10,413 nucleotides of DNA, from contig JBFLYA010000135.1 of NCBI GenBank assembly GCA_040757115.1, positions 1-10,413 on the forward strand, written 5' to 3'. Both the position numbers and the translations under genes were made by a program. Shown here in pieces: positions 1 to 7,500 of this stretch. Origin of the DNA: a bacterium (lineage in GTDB: Bacteria > UBA9089 > CG2-30-40-21 > SBAY01). The stretch's first letter is position 1, and each line of letters opens with the position of its first letter. Under the pieces are notes generated by a model. That model did no database searches and was not told the origin of the DNA. It was given only the letters and a program-made list of their open reading frames with translations.

Positions 1-17
1 TTAGAGATTAGATTTTA

Positions 18-53
18 CTAATTCGCTAATTCGCTTAATTCACTAATTCACTA
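18..53. repeat. 8-bp tandem repeat (CTAATTCG/CTAATTCA)
   Basis: Four tandem units lie at 18-25, 26-33, 34-42 (one base longer) and 43-50, with a partial unit at 51-53. The first two units end in G and the next two in A. The array lies upstream of hdrC and is not coding. It looks like a decaying simple-sequence array of the kind scattered between genes. No inverted structure, spacer pattern or promoter is visible in it. Confidence 0.8.
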
Positions 54-56
54 AAT

Positions 57-84
57 GGAATTTGGAATTTGTGATTTGGAATTT
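57..84. repeat. 7-bp tandem repeat (GGAATTT/GTGATTT)
   Basis: Four consecutive heptamers are seen: GGAATTT at 57-63, 64-70 and 78-84, and the variant GTGATTT at 71-77. The array directly follows the 8-bp array. An open frame runs through it into hdrC, but the peptide it would add is repeat-derived and unlike HdrC, so it is treated as non-coding leader. Confidence 0.75.
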
Positions 85-156
85 CATAGCCATATCTATG
101 TCAAATTTCGATTAATAAGTGCTATATTTACTGACTATTTCTATAGGAATCGGGTG

Positions 157-690
157 ATGATGAACAATAACCTATTAACAACCATAGAAAAAGAATCAGG
201 CCAAAATGTGAATCTATGCTATCAGTGTAAAAAATGCACCTGTGGCTGTCCGATGCTTCCGGAAATGGATTTGACCCCCACCCAGATTATCCACGCCTTA
301 GTTTTGGGAATGAATGACTTAGTCTTAAAAAGTAAGACTATCTGGTTGTGTGCTTCTTGCGAGACCTGTATCACCCGCTGTCCACAACAGGTTGACCTGC
401 CTAAAGTTATGGATGCCTTAAGAATGGTAGCTATGAAACAACGAATAAAGCCTGCTCTCCCCGAAATCCCCTTTTTCTATAATTGCTTTATTAAATCTGT
501 GCGGTTGTTTGGGACAAGTTTTGAATTGGCTCTGGGTGGGATAGTAAAACTAAAGACAAAGGGGATTCAAAAGGAATTGCCACTGACCATTGAACTCTTA
601 AAAAGAGGGAAATTGAACCTTTTCCCATCAATAAGGGAAGTTTTGGGGATTAATAAAATATTTAGCAGGACAAAGAAGGCCGAAGGTTGA
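157..690 (+). CDS. hdrC: Heterodisulfide reductase subunit C (HdrC-like iron-sulfur protein)
   Basis: A 177-residue protein with two [4Fe-4S] ferredoxin-type motifs in HdrC order. Cluster 1 uses C21, C24, C27 and C31 (CYQCKKCTCGCP, with an extra Cys at 29). Cluster 2 uses C65, C68, C71 and C75 (CASCETCITRCP). In the family, HdrC wires electrons from HdrA to the catalytic HdrB subunit in a soluble cytoplasmic complex. The start is ATG 157 (a second ATG follows at 160), 8 nt after AGGA at 145-148. The frame is open back to 55, but that extension is repeat sequence and lacks HdrC homology. The length fits stand-alone HdrC, and no membrane segment is evident, unlike HdrE-linked or DsrMK-type relatives. 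hdrB follows after a two-gene toxin-antitoxin-like insertion rather than directly. Confidence 0.93.
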   Translation: MMNNNLLTTIEKESGQNVNLCYQCKKCTCGCPMLPEMDLTPTQIIHALVLGMNDLVLKSKTIWLCASCETCITRCPQQVDLPKVMDALRMVAMKQRIKPALPEIPFFYNCFIKSVRLFGTSFELALGGIVKLKTKGIQKELPLTIELLKRGKLNLFPSIREVLGINKIFSRTKKAEG

Positions 691-740
691 AGGGAAAAGG
701 TATTAATCTTTTGCTTTTGAGGGAATAAGGAGATGCCTGT

Positions 741-1061
741 GTGAATATCAAATTTGTCCAGGAGTGTATTAATAATAAAGACTTTTATATAACATATCAT
801 GCTTTCCTAATGATGAATGAACGAGAGATTAAACGCTTTGAACTAATTAGATCTCTTTATAAAGGAGAAATTATCGAACGAAATCCTGAGAGTAAACCAT
901 ATCCTTCATTTTTAGTCCTTGGATGGTTAGAGTCAGGTGACCCTTTGCATATAAAATGTTCCCATTCACCTATTGGAAAGCGATTAAGGATAGTTACAGT
1001 GTATGTCCCATCGGATGAAAAATGGGAGAAAGATTATAAGACAAGGAAGAAAAAGAGGTGA
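741..1061 (+). CDS. DUF4258 family protein, probable toxin of a TA pair
   Basis: A 106-residue protein with the DUF4258 pattern: H20 followed by NER at 26-28, GEIIE at 42-46, a proline-rich stretch and FLVLG around 54-61, PLH at 68-70, VTVYVP at 85-90 and W95, ending in a basic KKKR tail. DUF4258 proteins are small and are commonly paired with a zinc-finger or MqsA-like partner; a RelE/MqsR-like RNase role is inferred, not shown. The start is GTG 741, set by AAGGAGA at 727-733. The ATG at 733 stops after three codons. The stop overlaps the ribosome binding site of the next gene, so the two are translationally coupled. The pair sits between hdrC and hdrB. Confidence 0.82.
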   Translation: MNIKFVQECINNKDFYITYHAFLMMNEREIKRFELIRSLYKGEIIERNPESKPYPSFLVLGWLESGDPLHIKCSHSPIGKRLRIVTVYVPSDEKWEKDYKTRKKKR

Positions 1062-1067
1062 TTAACA

Positions 1068-1325
1068 TTGAGTAATGAGAAAGAATTATGTGATTTCTGT
1101 GGGGGAGAACTTTTAAGTGGCAAGAAGAATTTGGAATTCAAGGTAAAGAATGAAATAATTCTATGTCGGCATATACCAGCTAAGATATGTACAGAATGTG
1201 GAGAGGCTTATCTTGATGCAGAAACATCTGAGAAGGTAGAAATCTTTCTCAAGAATGCTAAGCAACTGAAACCTTTGGAATATATTCCGATGGCAGTCTA
1301 TGAATCATCGTTAGTATTAAGATAA
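1068..1325 (+). CDS. YgiT/MqsA-type zinc-finger protein, probable antitoxin
   Basis: An 85-residue protein with two knuckles, C8-x2-C11 (CDFCGG) and C41-x2-C44 (CTECGE), plus C33. This is the zinc-binding N-terminal half of MqsA/YgiT antitoxins. The C-terminal helix-turn-helix DNA-binding half of full MqsA (about 130 residues) is missing. That is usual for the short YgiT-type partners of DUF4258, so autoregulation through this protein is uncertain. The start is TTG 1068: no in-frame ATG precedes the zinc motif, and AGAGGTG at 1054-1060 is well placed 7 nt upstream. The gene begins 6 nt after the DUF4258 stop. Assignment as the antitoxin rests on family pairing. Confidence 0.8.
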   Translation: MSNEKELCDFCGGELLSGKKNLEFKVKNEIILCRHIPAKICTECGEAYLDAETSEKVEIFLKNAKQLKPLEYIPMAVYESSLVLR

Positions 1326-1366
1326 TAAATTAGATTCATCATTTCGGAGAAAAGGAGTATTTATAG

Positions 1367-2206
1367 ATGCAATACGGCTACTATCCTGGTTGTTCTATCC
1401 ATTCAGGCTCAAAGGAATATGGAGACTCTTTGAGGCGGGTAGGCGAGCCATTTAATATCATATTAGAAGAGATAAAGGGATGGACTTGTTGTGTGCCGGT
1501 TGCTCCTCATTGCTGTTCATCATCGGTTTCTATTGCCCTGGCAGCAGCTAACCTGGCTAAAGCAGAAGAGCAAGGCTATAGCCAGGTAGTAGCCCCTTGT
1601 GCCGCTTGCTTTAGTCGATTGAAAGTCGCTACCTATGAAATCAAGCAGGATAAACAACTACAGGAAACAGTGTCTCAAGCATTGGGTTATGAATTCAGAA
1701 ACTCTGTGGCAATACTCCACCCATTAGAACTATTCCCCCCAAAGCTTGATCATTGCCTCATCACCAGAGACCTCTCCAGGATAAATGTGGTCTGCTACTA
1801 CGGCTGTTTATTAACCCGCCCACCTAAGGTTAAGCAATTTGATTATGCTGAAAATCCTCAAACGATGGATAATATTTTAACTGATATTGGTATGAATGTC
1901 CTTGATTGGTCATATAAAACCGATTGTTGTGGGGCATCTTATACCCTGCCTAAAAAAGAGATTGTATTTCGATTAACCAAACAATTATTAGATAATGCCA
2001 GACAAAGCGGTGCAGATTGCATCTCTGTTGCCTGTCCCTTATGCCATCTTAATTTAGAATTAGTTCAGTGGGAGTTAAAGGAGTACCATCTGCCGGTGTT
2101 CTATTTTACTCAACTAATCGGACTGGCATTTGGGCTAACCGAGAAGGAGTTGGGCTTGAACAGGCATCTAATAAAGGTAGATAAGGTGTTAGGGAAAATA
2201 AAATAA
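1367..2206 (+). CDS. hdrB: Heterodisulfide reductase subunit B (HdrB-like, two CCG domains)
   Basis: A 279-residue protein with two CCG cysteine motifs (Cx31-39CCx35-36CxxC). Motif 1 is C9, C41-C42, C78 and C81, with spacings of 31 and 35. Motif 2 is C147, C187-C188, C223 and C226, with spacings of 39 and 34. In structurally known HdrB these ligate two non-cubane [4Fe-4S] clusters that reduce a disulfide such as CoM-S-S-CoB; the bacterial substrate is unknown. Motif 1 reads CCVP where the family usually has CCG, and it has an additional C49-C50 pair; motif 2 keeps CCG. The start is ATG 1367 after AAGGAG. It would act with HdrC and HdrA in the cytoplasm. Its own terminator is not seen, and the next gene starts 13 nt after the stop. 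Confidence 0.93.
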   Translation: MQYGYYPGCSIHSGSKEYGDSLRRVGEPFNIILEEIKGWTCCVPVAPHCCSSSVSIALAAANLAKAEEQGYSQVVAPCAACFSRLKVATYEIKQDKQLQETVSQALGYEFRNSVAILHPLELFPPKLDHCLITRDLSRINVVCYYGCLLTRPPKVKQFDYAENPQTMDNILTDIGMNVLDWSYKTDCCGASYTLPKKEIVFRLTKQLLDNARQSGADCISVACPLCHLNLELVQWELKEYHLPVFYFTQLIGLAFGLTEKELGLNRHLIKVDKVLGKIK

Positions 2207-2218
2207 GAGGATAATTGT

Positions 2219-2494
2219 ATGAAGAGTGGATTAAAAGTGTCTCGGGAAGTAATATTGTCCTTTGTTGAAGGTTATAGAAAGGCTAATGAAGTAATTATGG
2301 CAGAGAAGAGAAAATGGTTATCCCATTTGTCAAGTCAAGATTCTCTTCGCATTTACGATAACCTTTGCAATTTCTGGGAACAAAATTCTCATAAGGAAGG
2401 CATAGAAAAATTAGAAAGACAAAAAATCTCCTTTTTACTTAAAAAAAGAAGTATGTTTAACCATGTTAGTGGTTATAAACAGGGTGCTAAATGA
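2219..2494 (+). CDS. Unrecognised 91-residue protein, probable partner of the downstream nucleotidyltransferase
   Basis: I do not recognise a named family. The protein is mostly helical in appearance, charged, and free of cysteine clusters (a single Cys). It has no signal peptide or membrane segment. Visible features are an N-terminal helix-like stretch (residues 5-30), a RKW motif followed by LRIYDNLCNFWE in the middle, and a basic C-terminus. ATG 2219 follows AGAGG at 2206-2210, which overlaps the hdrB stop. The stop overlaps the next start as ATGA (2491-2494), which is tight translational coupling. The small first gene plus coupled nucleotidyltransferase layout suggests a two-gene toxin-antitoxin or related cassette; which partner would be the antitoxin is inference only. 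Confidence 0.65.
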   Translation: MKSGLKVSREVILSFVEGYRKANEVIMAEKRKWLSHLSSQDSLRIYDNLCNFWEQNSHKEGIEKLERQKISFLLKKRSMFNHVSGYKQGAK

Positions 2495-3087
2495 ATCTAC
2501 AAATTAAGGCTGCTGTAGAGATTCATCAATTCTTTACCAAAGTAGATATACCTTATGCCATTATAGGAGGCATTGCCCTCCAACATTGGGGAGAGCCACG
2601 CTTTACCCGTGATGTAGATGTTACTATTCTGGTTGATTTGGGGCAAGAAGAGGCAACATTAAAAAAGACATTATCTGTCTTTTCCCCTCGAATTTCTGAT
2701 GCATTAGAGTTTGCTCTTAAACATCGTGTCTGTTTAGTTCAAAGTAGAGAAGGGATAGAAATAGATATTTCGTTAGGTATCCCTGGGTATGAGCAGGAAG
2801 TTGTAAAACGCGCAGTAGAATGCGATCTTGAAAGTGGAATTGTGCGGATATGTTCGGCAGAAGACCTCATTATTCATAAGGCAGTAGCAGGAAGACCTCA
2901 AGATTTACTTGATATTGATGGGGTAATTATCCGCCAAGGAAAGAGGTTAAATGTTGCGTATATCCGCCGGTGGCTTAAGAAATTTTCCCGCTTGTTGGAA
3001 ATGGAAGAAATACTCCAGAGATTTGAGGAAGCCTGGAGACGATTTGGAAAAGGGGGTAGTGTCAAAAATAAATATGAACAGGGGTGA
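2491..3087 (+). CDS. Nucleotidyltransferase-fold protein (AbiEii/MenA-like)
   Basis: A 198-residue protein with the polymerase-beta-like nucleotidyltransferase signature. GG at 26-27 (IIGGIAL) is followed by the D41-x-D43 metal pair (TRDVDV) and a third acidic residue, D92, in EIDISLG. A C-terminal stretch with AEDLIIHK (about 123-130) and RPQDLLDI (about 135-142) is typical of AbiEii-type and related MNT-like proteins. Such enzymes transfer nucleotides to RNA or protein targets and often act as toxins or antitoxin-like modifiers. All three catalytic acids are present, so it is probably active. It overlaps the 91-residue gene by 4 bp (ATGA), and its TGA lies inside the ribosome binding region of hicB. 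Confidence 0.8.
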   Translation: MNLQIKAAVEIHQFFTKVDIPYAIIGGIALQHWGEPRFTRDVDVTILVDLGQEEATLKKTLSVFSPRISDALEFALKHRVCLVQSREGIEIDISLGIPGYEQEVVKRAVECDLESGIVRICSAEDLIIHKAVAGRPQDLLDIDGVIIRQGKRLNVAYIRRWLKKFSRLLEMEEILQRFEEAWRRFGKGGSVKNKYEQG

Positions 3088-3091
3088 GAAA

Positions 3092-3343
3092 ATGAGAAAG
3101 ACAATTCTATTTCCAATAATAGTTGAATGTTTAGAAGAAGGTGGGTATTATGCTGAATGCCCTATTCTTCAAGGATGTCATGTAGAAGGGGAAACCTATT
3201 TAGAGGCGATAGAGAATATCCAGGATGCAATAAAAATATTCCGTGATTCTTATCAAGAATTGGGCAAAAACATTCCTTCACTTCCAATCTATGAAGGGAA
3301 GGTAGTGGTTACTTCGGGTATTCCTATGTTACAGGAAGTATAA
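3092..3343 (+). CDS. hicB: HicB family antitoxin
   Basis: An 83-residue protein with the HicB-like partial RNase H fold: FPIIVE near the N-terminus, GGYYAECP (17-24), LQGCHVEGET (26-35) and a following helix EAIENIQDAI (38-47). It lacks a C-terminal ribbon-helix-helix or HTH DNA-binding domain, so it is the short form. ATG 3092 is preferred over the in-frame ATG 3074 because GGGGTG at 3081-3086 is correctly spaced, and because 3074 lies inside the preceding gene. HicB neutralises HicA by binding it. Gene order is hicB-hicA with no gap. Confidence 0.88.
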   Translation: MRKTILFPIIVECLEEGGYYAECPILQGCHVEGETYLEAIENIQDAIKIFRDSYQELGKNIPSLPIYEGKVVVTSGIPMLQEV

Positions 3344-3577
3344 ATGAGTGACAAATTTCCTGCAATAACTGATAAAGATGTTATAAGTCTCCTTCGCAAG
3401 ATTGGATTTGAATTCTATCGAACAGCAAAAGGTAGTCACGAGGTATGGCGGAGAAAAAGCGATATGAGGCATACTATTATCCCAAGACACAGAGGGAAGA
3501 TAATAAAAAGAAGGACTCTAAAAACTATACTGAATGATATTGGATTAACCATAGAAGAATTTAGGAGATTGGTTTAA
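3344..3577 (+). CDS. hicA: HicA family mRNA interferase toxin
   Basis: A 77-residue protein with the HicA double-stranded-RNA-binding-like fold. The catalytic histidine lies in KGSHEVW (H32), followed by the RHTIIPRHRGKIIKRRTLKTIL-type core across residues 42-63, and GLTIEEF at the end. Family members cleave mRNA and tmRNA independently of translation and are held by HicB. The ATG directly follows the hicB TAA. The key His is intact, so the toxin is probably functional. Its stop is 3 nt before the broken hdrA copy. Confidence 0.9.
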   Translation: MSDKFPAITDKDVISLLRKIGFEFYRTAKGSHEVWRRKSDMRHTIIPRHRGKIIKRRTLKTILNDIGLTIEEFRRLV

Positions 3578-3580
3578 AAA

Positions 3581-3760
3581 ATGGCAACGGAAATAAAAAA
3601 TACAAAAATCGGTTCTTGTTTAGTGCTCGGTGGTGGAATTGGTGGTATGCAAGCCGCACTTGACCTTGCCAATAGCGGGATAAAGGTCTATCTGGTAGAT
3701 ACCAGACCCAGCATCGGTGGTGTGATGGCTCAGATTGATGAAGATTTTCGGATAAAATAA
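3581..3760 (+). pseudogene. Truncated 5' copy of hdrA (59 codons)
   Basis: This short frame encodes the HdrA N-terminal FAD-binding segment. [14 protein letters not shown] (about 17-30) and [15 protein letters not shown] (36-50) align without a gap to residues 1-50 of the intact HdrA. It then reads QIDEDFRIK and stops; in the intact gene the same position continues into the DKTFPTNDCAMC region. DNA identity with 4571-4636 is about 64% over the first 66 bp (3581-3646), but about 94% over 3647-3730 versus 4637-4720, including a perfect 41-bp run (3680-3720 versus 4670-4710). It retains only a dinucleotide-fold fragment and no cluster or domain boundary, so it is almost certainly non-functional as an enzyme. 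It lies directly between hicA and the UPF0175 gene. Confidence 0.85.
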
Positions 3761-3779
3761 AGAGGAGGTATGATGAGAA

Positions 3780-4064
3780 ATGATTAGGATGGAAAAAGAA
3801 AGAATATCTGTAAATATTCCCTTAGAAATTTTACCTATAGTTGCAAAAAGGAGAAAAGATGCATCTACAAAAATTTTTGAATATTTGATACTAGAACTCT
3901 ACCGACTGGGTGAGATATCTAGTGGAAAGGCAGCTCAATTCCTTGAGATGGAACGAGTTGAGTTTATAAGATTTGCTTGCCGACTGGGAATCCCATTTAT
4001 TGATATGGACGAAGAGGAACTTTTAAAGGATTACACTAATGCCCAAAATGCAAGAGAAAAATAA
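3780..4064 (+). CDS. UPF0175 family protein, probable antitoxin
   Basis: A 94-residue protein with the UPF0175 pattern: a ribbon-helix-helix-like N-terminus (ISVNIPLEIL, about 9-18) and then LYRLGEISSGKAAQFLEM (40-57), a helix-turn-helix-like segment. It ends with CRLGIPFIDMDEEELLKDY (67-85), where the acidic DEEEL tail is typical. UPF0175 proteins usually accompany DUF3368 PIN-like genes and are thought to act as the DNA-binding antitoxin. AGGAGGT at 3763-3769 serves ATG 3780; the ATG at 3773 stops after four codons and ATG 3789 is a possible alternative. It overlaps the DUF3368 gene by 26 bp. Confidence 0.85.
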   Translation: MIRMEKERISVNIPLEILPIVAKRRKDASTKIFEYLILELYRLGEISSGKAAQFLEMERVEFIRFACRLGIPFIDMDEEELLKDYTNAQNAREK

Positions 4065-4527
4065 AAAAATAGTAATTTCCAATTCAAGTTGTTTAATTAT
4101 TCTTAAAAGAATTGGGAAAATAGAGCTCCTATCAGATCTCTATACAAGGATAATTATACCTCCTGCTGTAGAGCATGAGGTATTTGAATTTGAGTCTAAA
4201 CCAAAATGGATTGAAACGGTTGAAATAAAACAATCTCTTGTAACAAAAATATTAGAAAAAACACTTGGTAAAGGAGAAAGTGAGGCTATTAATTTATGTT
4301 TAGAATTAAATGCACATCTTTTAATTATTGATGACCTTGCTGCGAGAAGAACTGCTTACGGATTAGGAATAAAATTTACAGGGGTAATGGGAATTCTTTT
4401 GGAAGCGAAAAGAGTAGGATTAATAGAGGAGATAAAAGGATTTTTAGACGAGATGAGAAAATACGATTTTAGAGTTTCTAAGACAATATATGATTCAGTA
4501 TTAAAGATTGCAAAGGAAAAAATATGA
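4039..4527 (+). CDS. DUF3368 PIN-like nuclease, probable toxin
   Basis: A 162-residue protein of the DUF3368 family. IVISNSSCLIIL (11-22) replaces the first PIN-domain Asp with Asn15, as is common in this family. IIIPPAVEHEVFE (38-50), GKGESEAI (77-84) with E80/E82, LLIIDDLAARR (94-104) with D98/D99, and GVMGILLEAKRVGLI (115-129) follow. PIN proteins are metal-dependent RNases, but the Asn at the first metal position makes catalysis less certain. ATG 4039 has AAAGGA at 4025-4030. It overlaps the UPF0175 gene, so the pair is coupled. The stop is 43 nt before the true hdrA start. Confidence 0.86.
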   Translation: MPKMQEKNKKIVISNSSCLIILKRIGKIELLSDLYTRIIIPPAVEHEVFEFESKPKWIETVEIKQSLVTKILEKTLGKGESEAINLCLELNAHLLIIDDLAARRTAYGLGIKFTGVMGILLEAKRVGLIEEIKGFLDEMRKYDFRVSKTIYDSVLKIAKEKI

Positions 4528-4570
4528 GATAATTAAACTATTGTTCAAGTCTGGTTTTTCGGGAGAAGAA

Positions 4571-7500
4571 ATGACTAAAGTAACTCAAAACTCAAAAACA
4601 GGCGTTTGTTTAATCATTGGTGGCGGTATTGCCGGCATGCAAGCCGCACTTGACTTAGCCAATAGCGGCATAAAGGTCTATCTGGTAGATACCAGACCCA
4701 GCATCGGTGGCGTGATGGCGATGCTGGATAAAACCTTCCCGACTAACGATTGTGCTATGTGCACGATGGCTCCCAGACTGGTTGAGATTGGCAGACATAA
4801 GGATATTGAAATAATTACCCTGAGCGATATAGAGTCTATTTCTGGGCAGGCTGGCAATTTTACGGTTAGATTGAATAAGCACGCAAGATATGTGCGTGAA
4901 GACAGATGCACTGGCTGCGGTGAATGTGAGACGGCCTGTCCTGTAGAAGTGCCGGATGAATTTAATTGCTCGCTTAACCAGAGAAAGGCAATCTATCGTC
5001 TTTACCCTCAGGCAGTCCCCAACTGGTTCACCATAGACAAATCCGAACATAAATCACCCTGTCGCCTCGCCTGCCCGGCCGGTTGTGATAATCAGGCATA
5101 CATCGCCTTGATCAGTCAGGGAAGATTTAAAGAGGCAATGGAGGTTATTCGCCGCAGAATCCCCATTCCCTCGATATGCGGCCGTATTTGTAACGCACCC
5201 TGTGAGAGTAAATGTAATCGCAAGGATGTTGACGAACCCTTGAGCATCCGGGCATTAAAACGCTTTGTAGCTGATTATGAAAGAGTAAATGGTAGCTGGA
5301 AACCCTCTAAGGTTGAGGTGAAATACCCTGAGAAGATAGCCGTAATTGGCTCTGGTCCTGCTGGACTAACCTGTGCCTATAATCTGACTCAACGCGGATA
5401 CCCGGTAACCATATTTGAGGCTTTACCGGTGGCAGGTGGTATGCTGCGGGTGGGTATCCCGCAATATCGTTTACCCGCAGAGATTATTGAGTATGAAATC
5501 GAACAGATAAAAAACTCAGGGGTGGAGATACTAACTAATACCCCGCTGGGTCCAGATTTAACCCTGAATGACCTCTTTGATAGAGGCTATAAAGCTATCT
5601 TTATCGCTATTGGTATGCATCAGAGCAAGAGATTGAATATTGAGGGAGAGGATTTAGCCGGGGTTATCCACGGAACCTCCTTTTTGCATAGTGTCAAGCG
5701 GCATAGAGAGATAGACCTAACTGGTAAGGTGGTAGCGGTTATCGGCGGCGGCAATGTAGCTATTGATGTTGCCAGGGTAGCCCTGCGACTGGGAACAAAA
5801 GAGGTGAATATCCTCTATCGCCGCTCTAAAGAGGAAATGCCTGCTATCCCGCAGGAGATTGAGGATGCCGAGCATGAGGGTATAAAGATAGAGGTTTTAA
5901 TCGCACCCAAACGCATTCTTACGAAAAATGGTAAGGTTAAGGGGATTGAATGCACCCGGATGAACTTGACCGAATTCTTTGATAAAAGCGGCCGGAGAAT
6001 AGCTGAGCCAATTGAAAACTCCACCTTTGTTCTGGATGCAGATACGGTTATTATCGCAGTAGGGGAAGTGGTGGACTATTCAATGGTTCAAGCCGCAGAT
6101 GGGGTATTAATAACTGAGCGGGGCTTTTTAAAGGTTGATAGAACCACATTAGCTACAAATGTGCCTGGGATATTTGCTGGTGGTGATGTAATCGGGTTGT
6201 CTGGCATGGCAGTGGATGCAATTGCACATGGACACGAGGCAGCAGAATCCATCCATCGCTATCTGCAAGGGATGGATATGTCCGAAGGACGAGAAAAAAA
6301 GACCGAAGCAGAAGCAAGCCTGCCTCAAAGGGAGATTAAGATAGAGCAGAGACAACCAATGCCTAAATTGCTACCAGAGGAGCGAATAAAGGGCTTTGAA
6401 GAGATCGAATTGGGCTATTCTCAAGAGCAGGCAGTCAAAGAGGCAAAACGCTGCCTCAACTGCGGTGGCTGTTCTGAATGCCTGATGTGCGTAACCGCGT
6501 GCAAGGCAGAAGCAATAGAGCACCAGCAGAAGCAAGAAGCCATTAATCTGGAGGTAGGTGCGGTAATCATAGCCCCTGGTTATGAAACCTTTGAGGCAAA
6601 ACTGGCGGGTGAATACGGTTATGGCAGGTATCCCAATGTGGTCACCAGCCTGGAGTTTGAACGGATAATGGGTGCATCAGGGCCATTTAGAGGAGAGATA
6701 TTAAGACCATCAGATAAAACACATCCGCACAAGATCGCATTTATTCAATGCGTTGGCTCAAGGGATACGGAAAGGCCCTGGTGCTCTTCAGTTTGCTGTA
6801 TGTATGCCACCAAAGAGGCACTAATCGCTAAGGAGCATCTGCCTGATTTGGAATGTAAGATATTCTATCGGGATGTGCGAGCCTTTGGCAAGGGCTATGA
6901 GACATATTATGAACGGGCGAAAAAAGAGGGGATAGCGTATATTAATCAGACGCCGTCAACCCTCAAGCAAAACCCTCAGACAAAGGGTCTGGTTATCCGC
7001 TATGGACTTTCTGGCGAGATAATCGAGGAGGAGTTCGATTTAGTCATCTTGTGTGTAGGTATCACACCACAACCAGTAAAGGCTATTGCCCAGCGGTTGA
7101 ATCTGCGGCTGAATGAGTTTGGGTTTATCCAGACCGATGCCTTCCTAAAAACAAATCTGGAGGGAATTTTTGCGGCGGGTGTAGCCACAGGACCAAAGGA
7201 TATTCCAGAGAGTGTAATGGAGGCAAGTGCCTGTGCCTCTGAATGTCTGGGTCTGTTGTCTGAGGTTAAAGGGGCATTAGTCAAGAAGCAGGAGTATCCT
7301 CCACAGCGGGATGTGAGCCAGGAAGAGCCGAGGGTGGGTGTCTTTGTCTGCCACTGCGGCACCAATATCGCAGGTGTGGTAGATGTCCCCAGCGTAGTTG
7401 AGTATGTACGGACATTACCCAGTGTAGTCTATTGTGAGAACAGGTTATATACCTGTTCAAGCGACAGTTGCGAGCGGATAAAGGAGGTTATTCAGACAGA

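Noticed and set aside
18-84. CRISPR-like repeat array
   Set aside because: Units are only 7-8 bp and directly adjacent, with no unique spacers and no cas genes nearby.
55-156. N-terminal extension of hdrC from ATG 55
   Set aside because: The added peptide is encoded by the heptamer repeat and A/T-rich leader, has no HdrC similarity, and ATG 157 has a properly spaced AGGA.
2951-3091. Longer hicB frame starting inside the nucleotidyltransferase gene
   Set aside because: It overlaps a well-supported gene by over 130 bp. HicB homology begins at 3092, right after a good ribosome site.
3581-3760. Fragment as an independent functional small protein
   Set aside because: It holds only part of a dinucleotide-binding fold, ends abruptly at a non-conserved tail and has a poorly spaced ribosome site.
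4508-4570. TTG start 21 codons upstream of hdrA
   Set aside because: It lies inside the DUF3368 gene. ATG 4571 has its own GGGAG site and matches the start position of the broken copy at 3581 exactly.
7000-7365. 121-codon minus-strand open frame within hdrA, and other antisense frames at 4655-5050, 8064-8279 and 8855-9136
   Set aside because: All lie opposite conserved hdrA/mvhD coding sequence and show no recognisable domain. The one at 8064-8279 owes its GLGARDSGLGVRDS stretch to the heptamer array.
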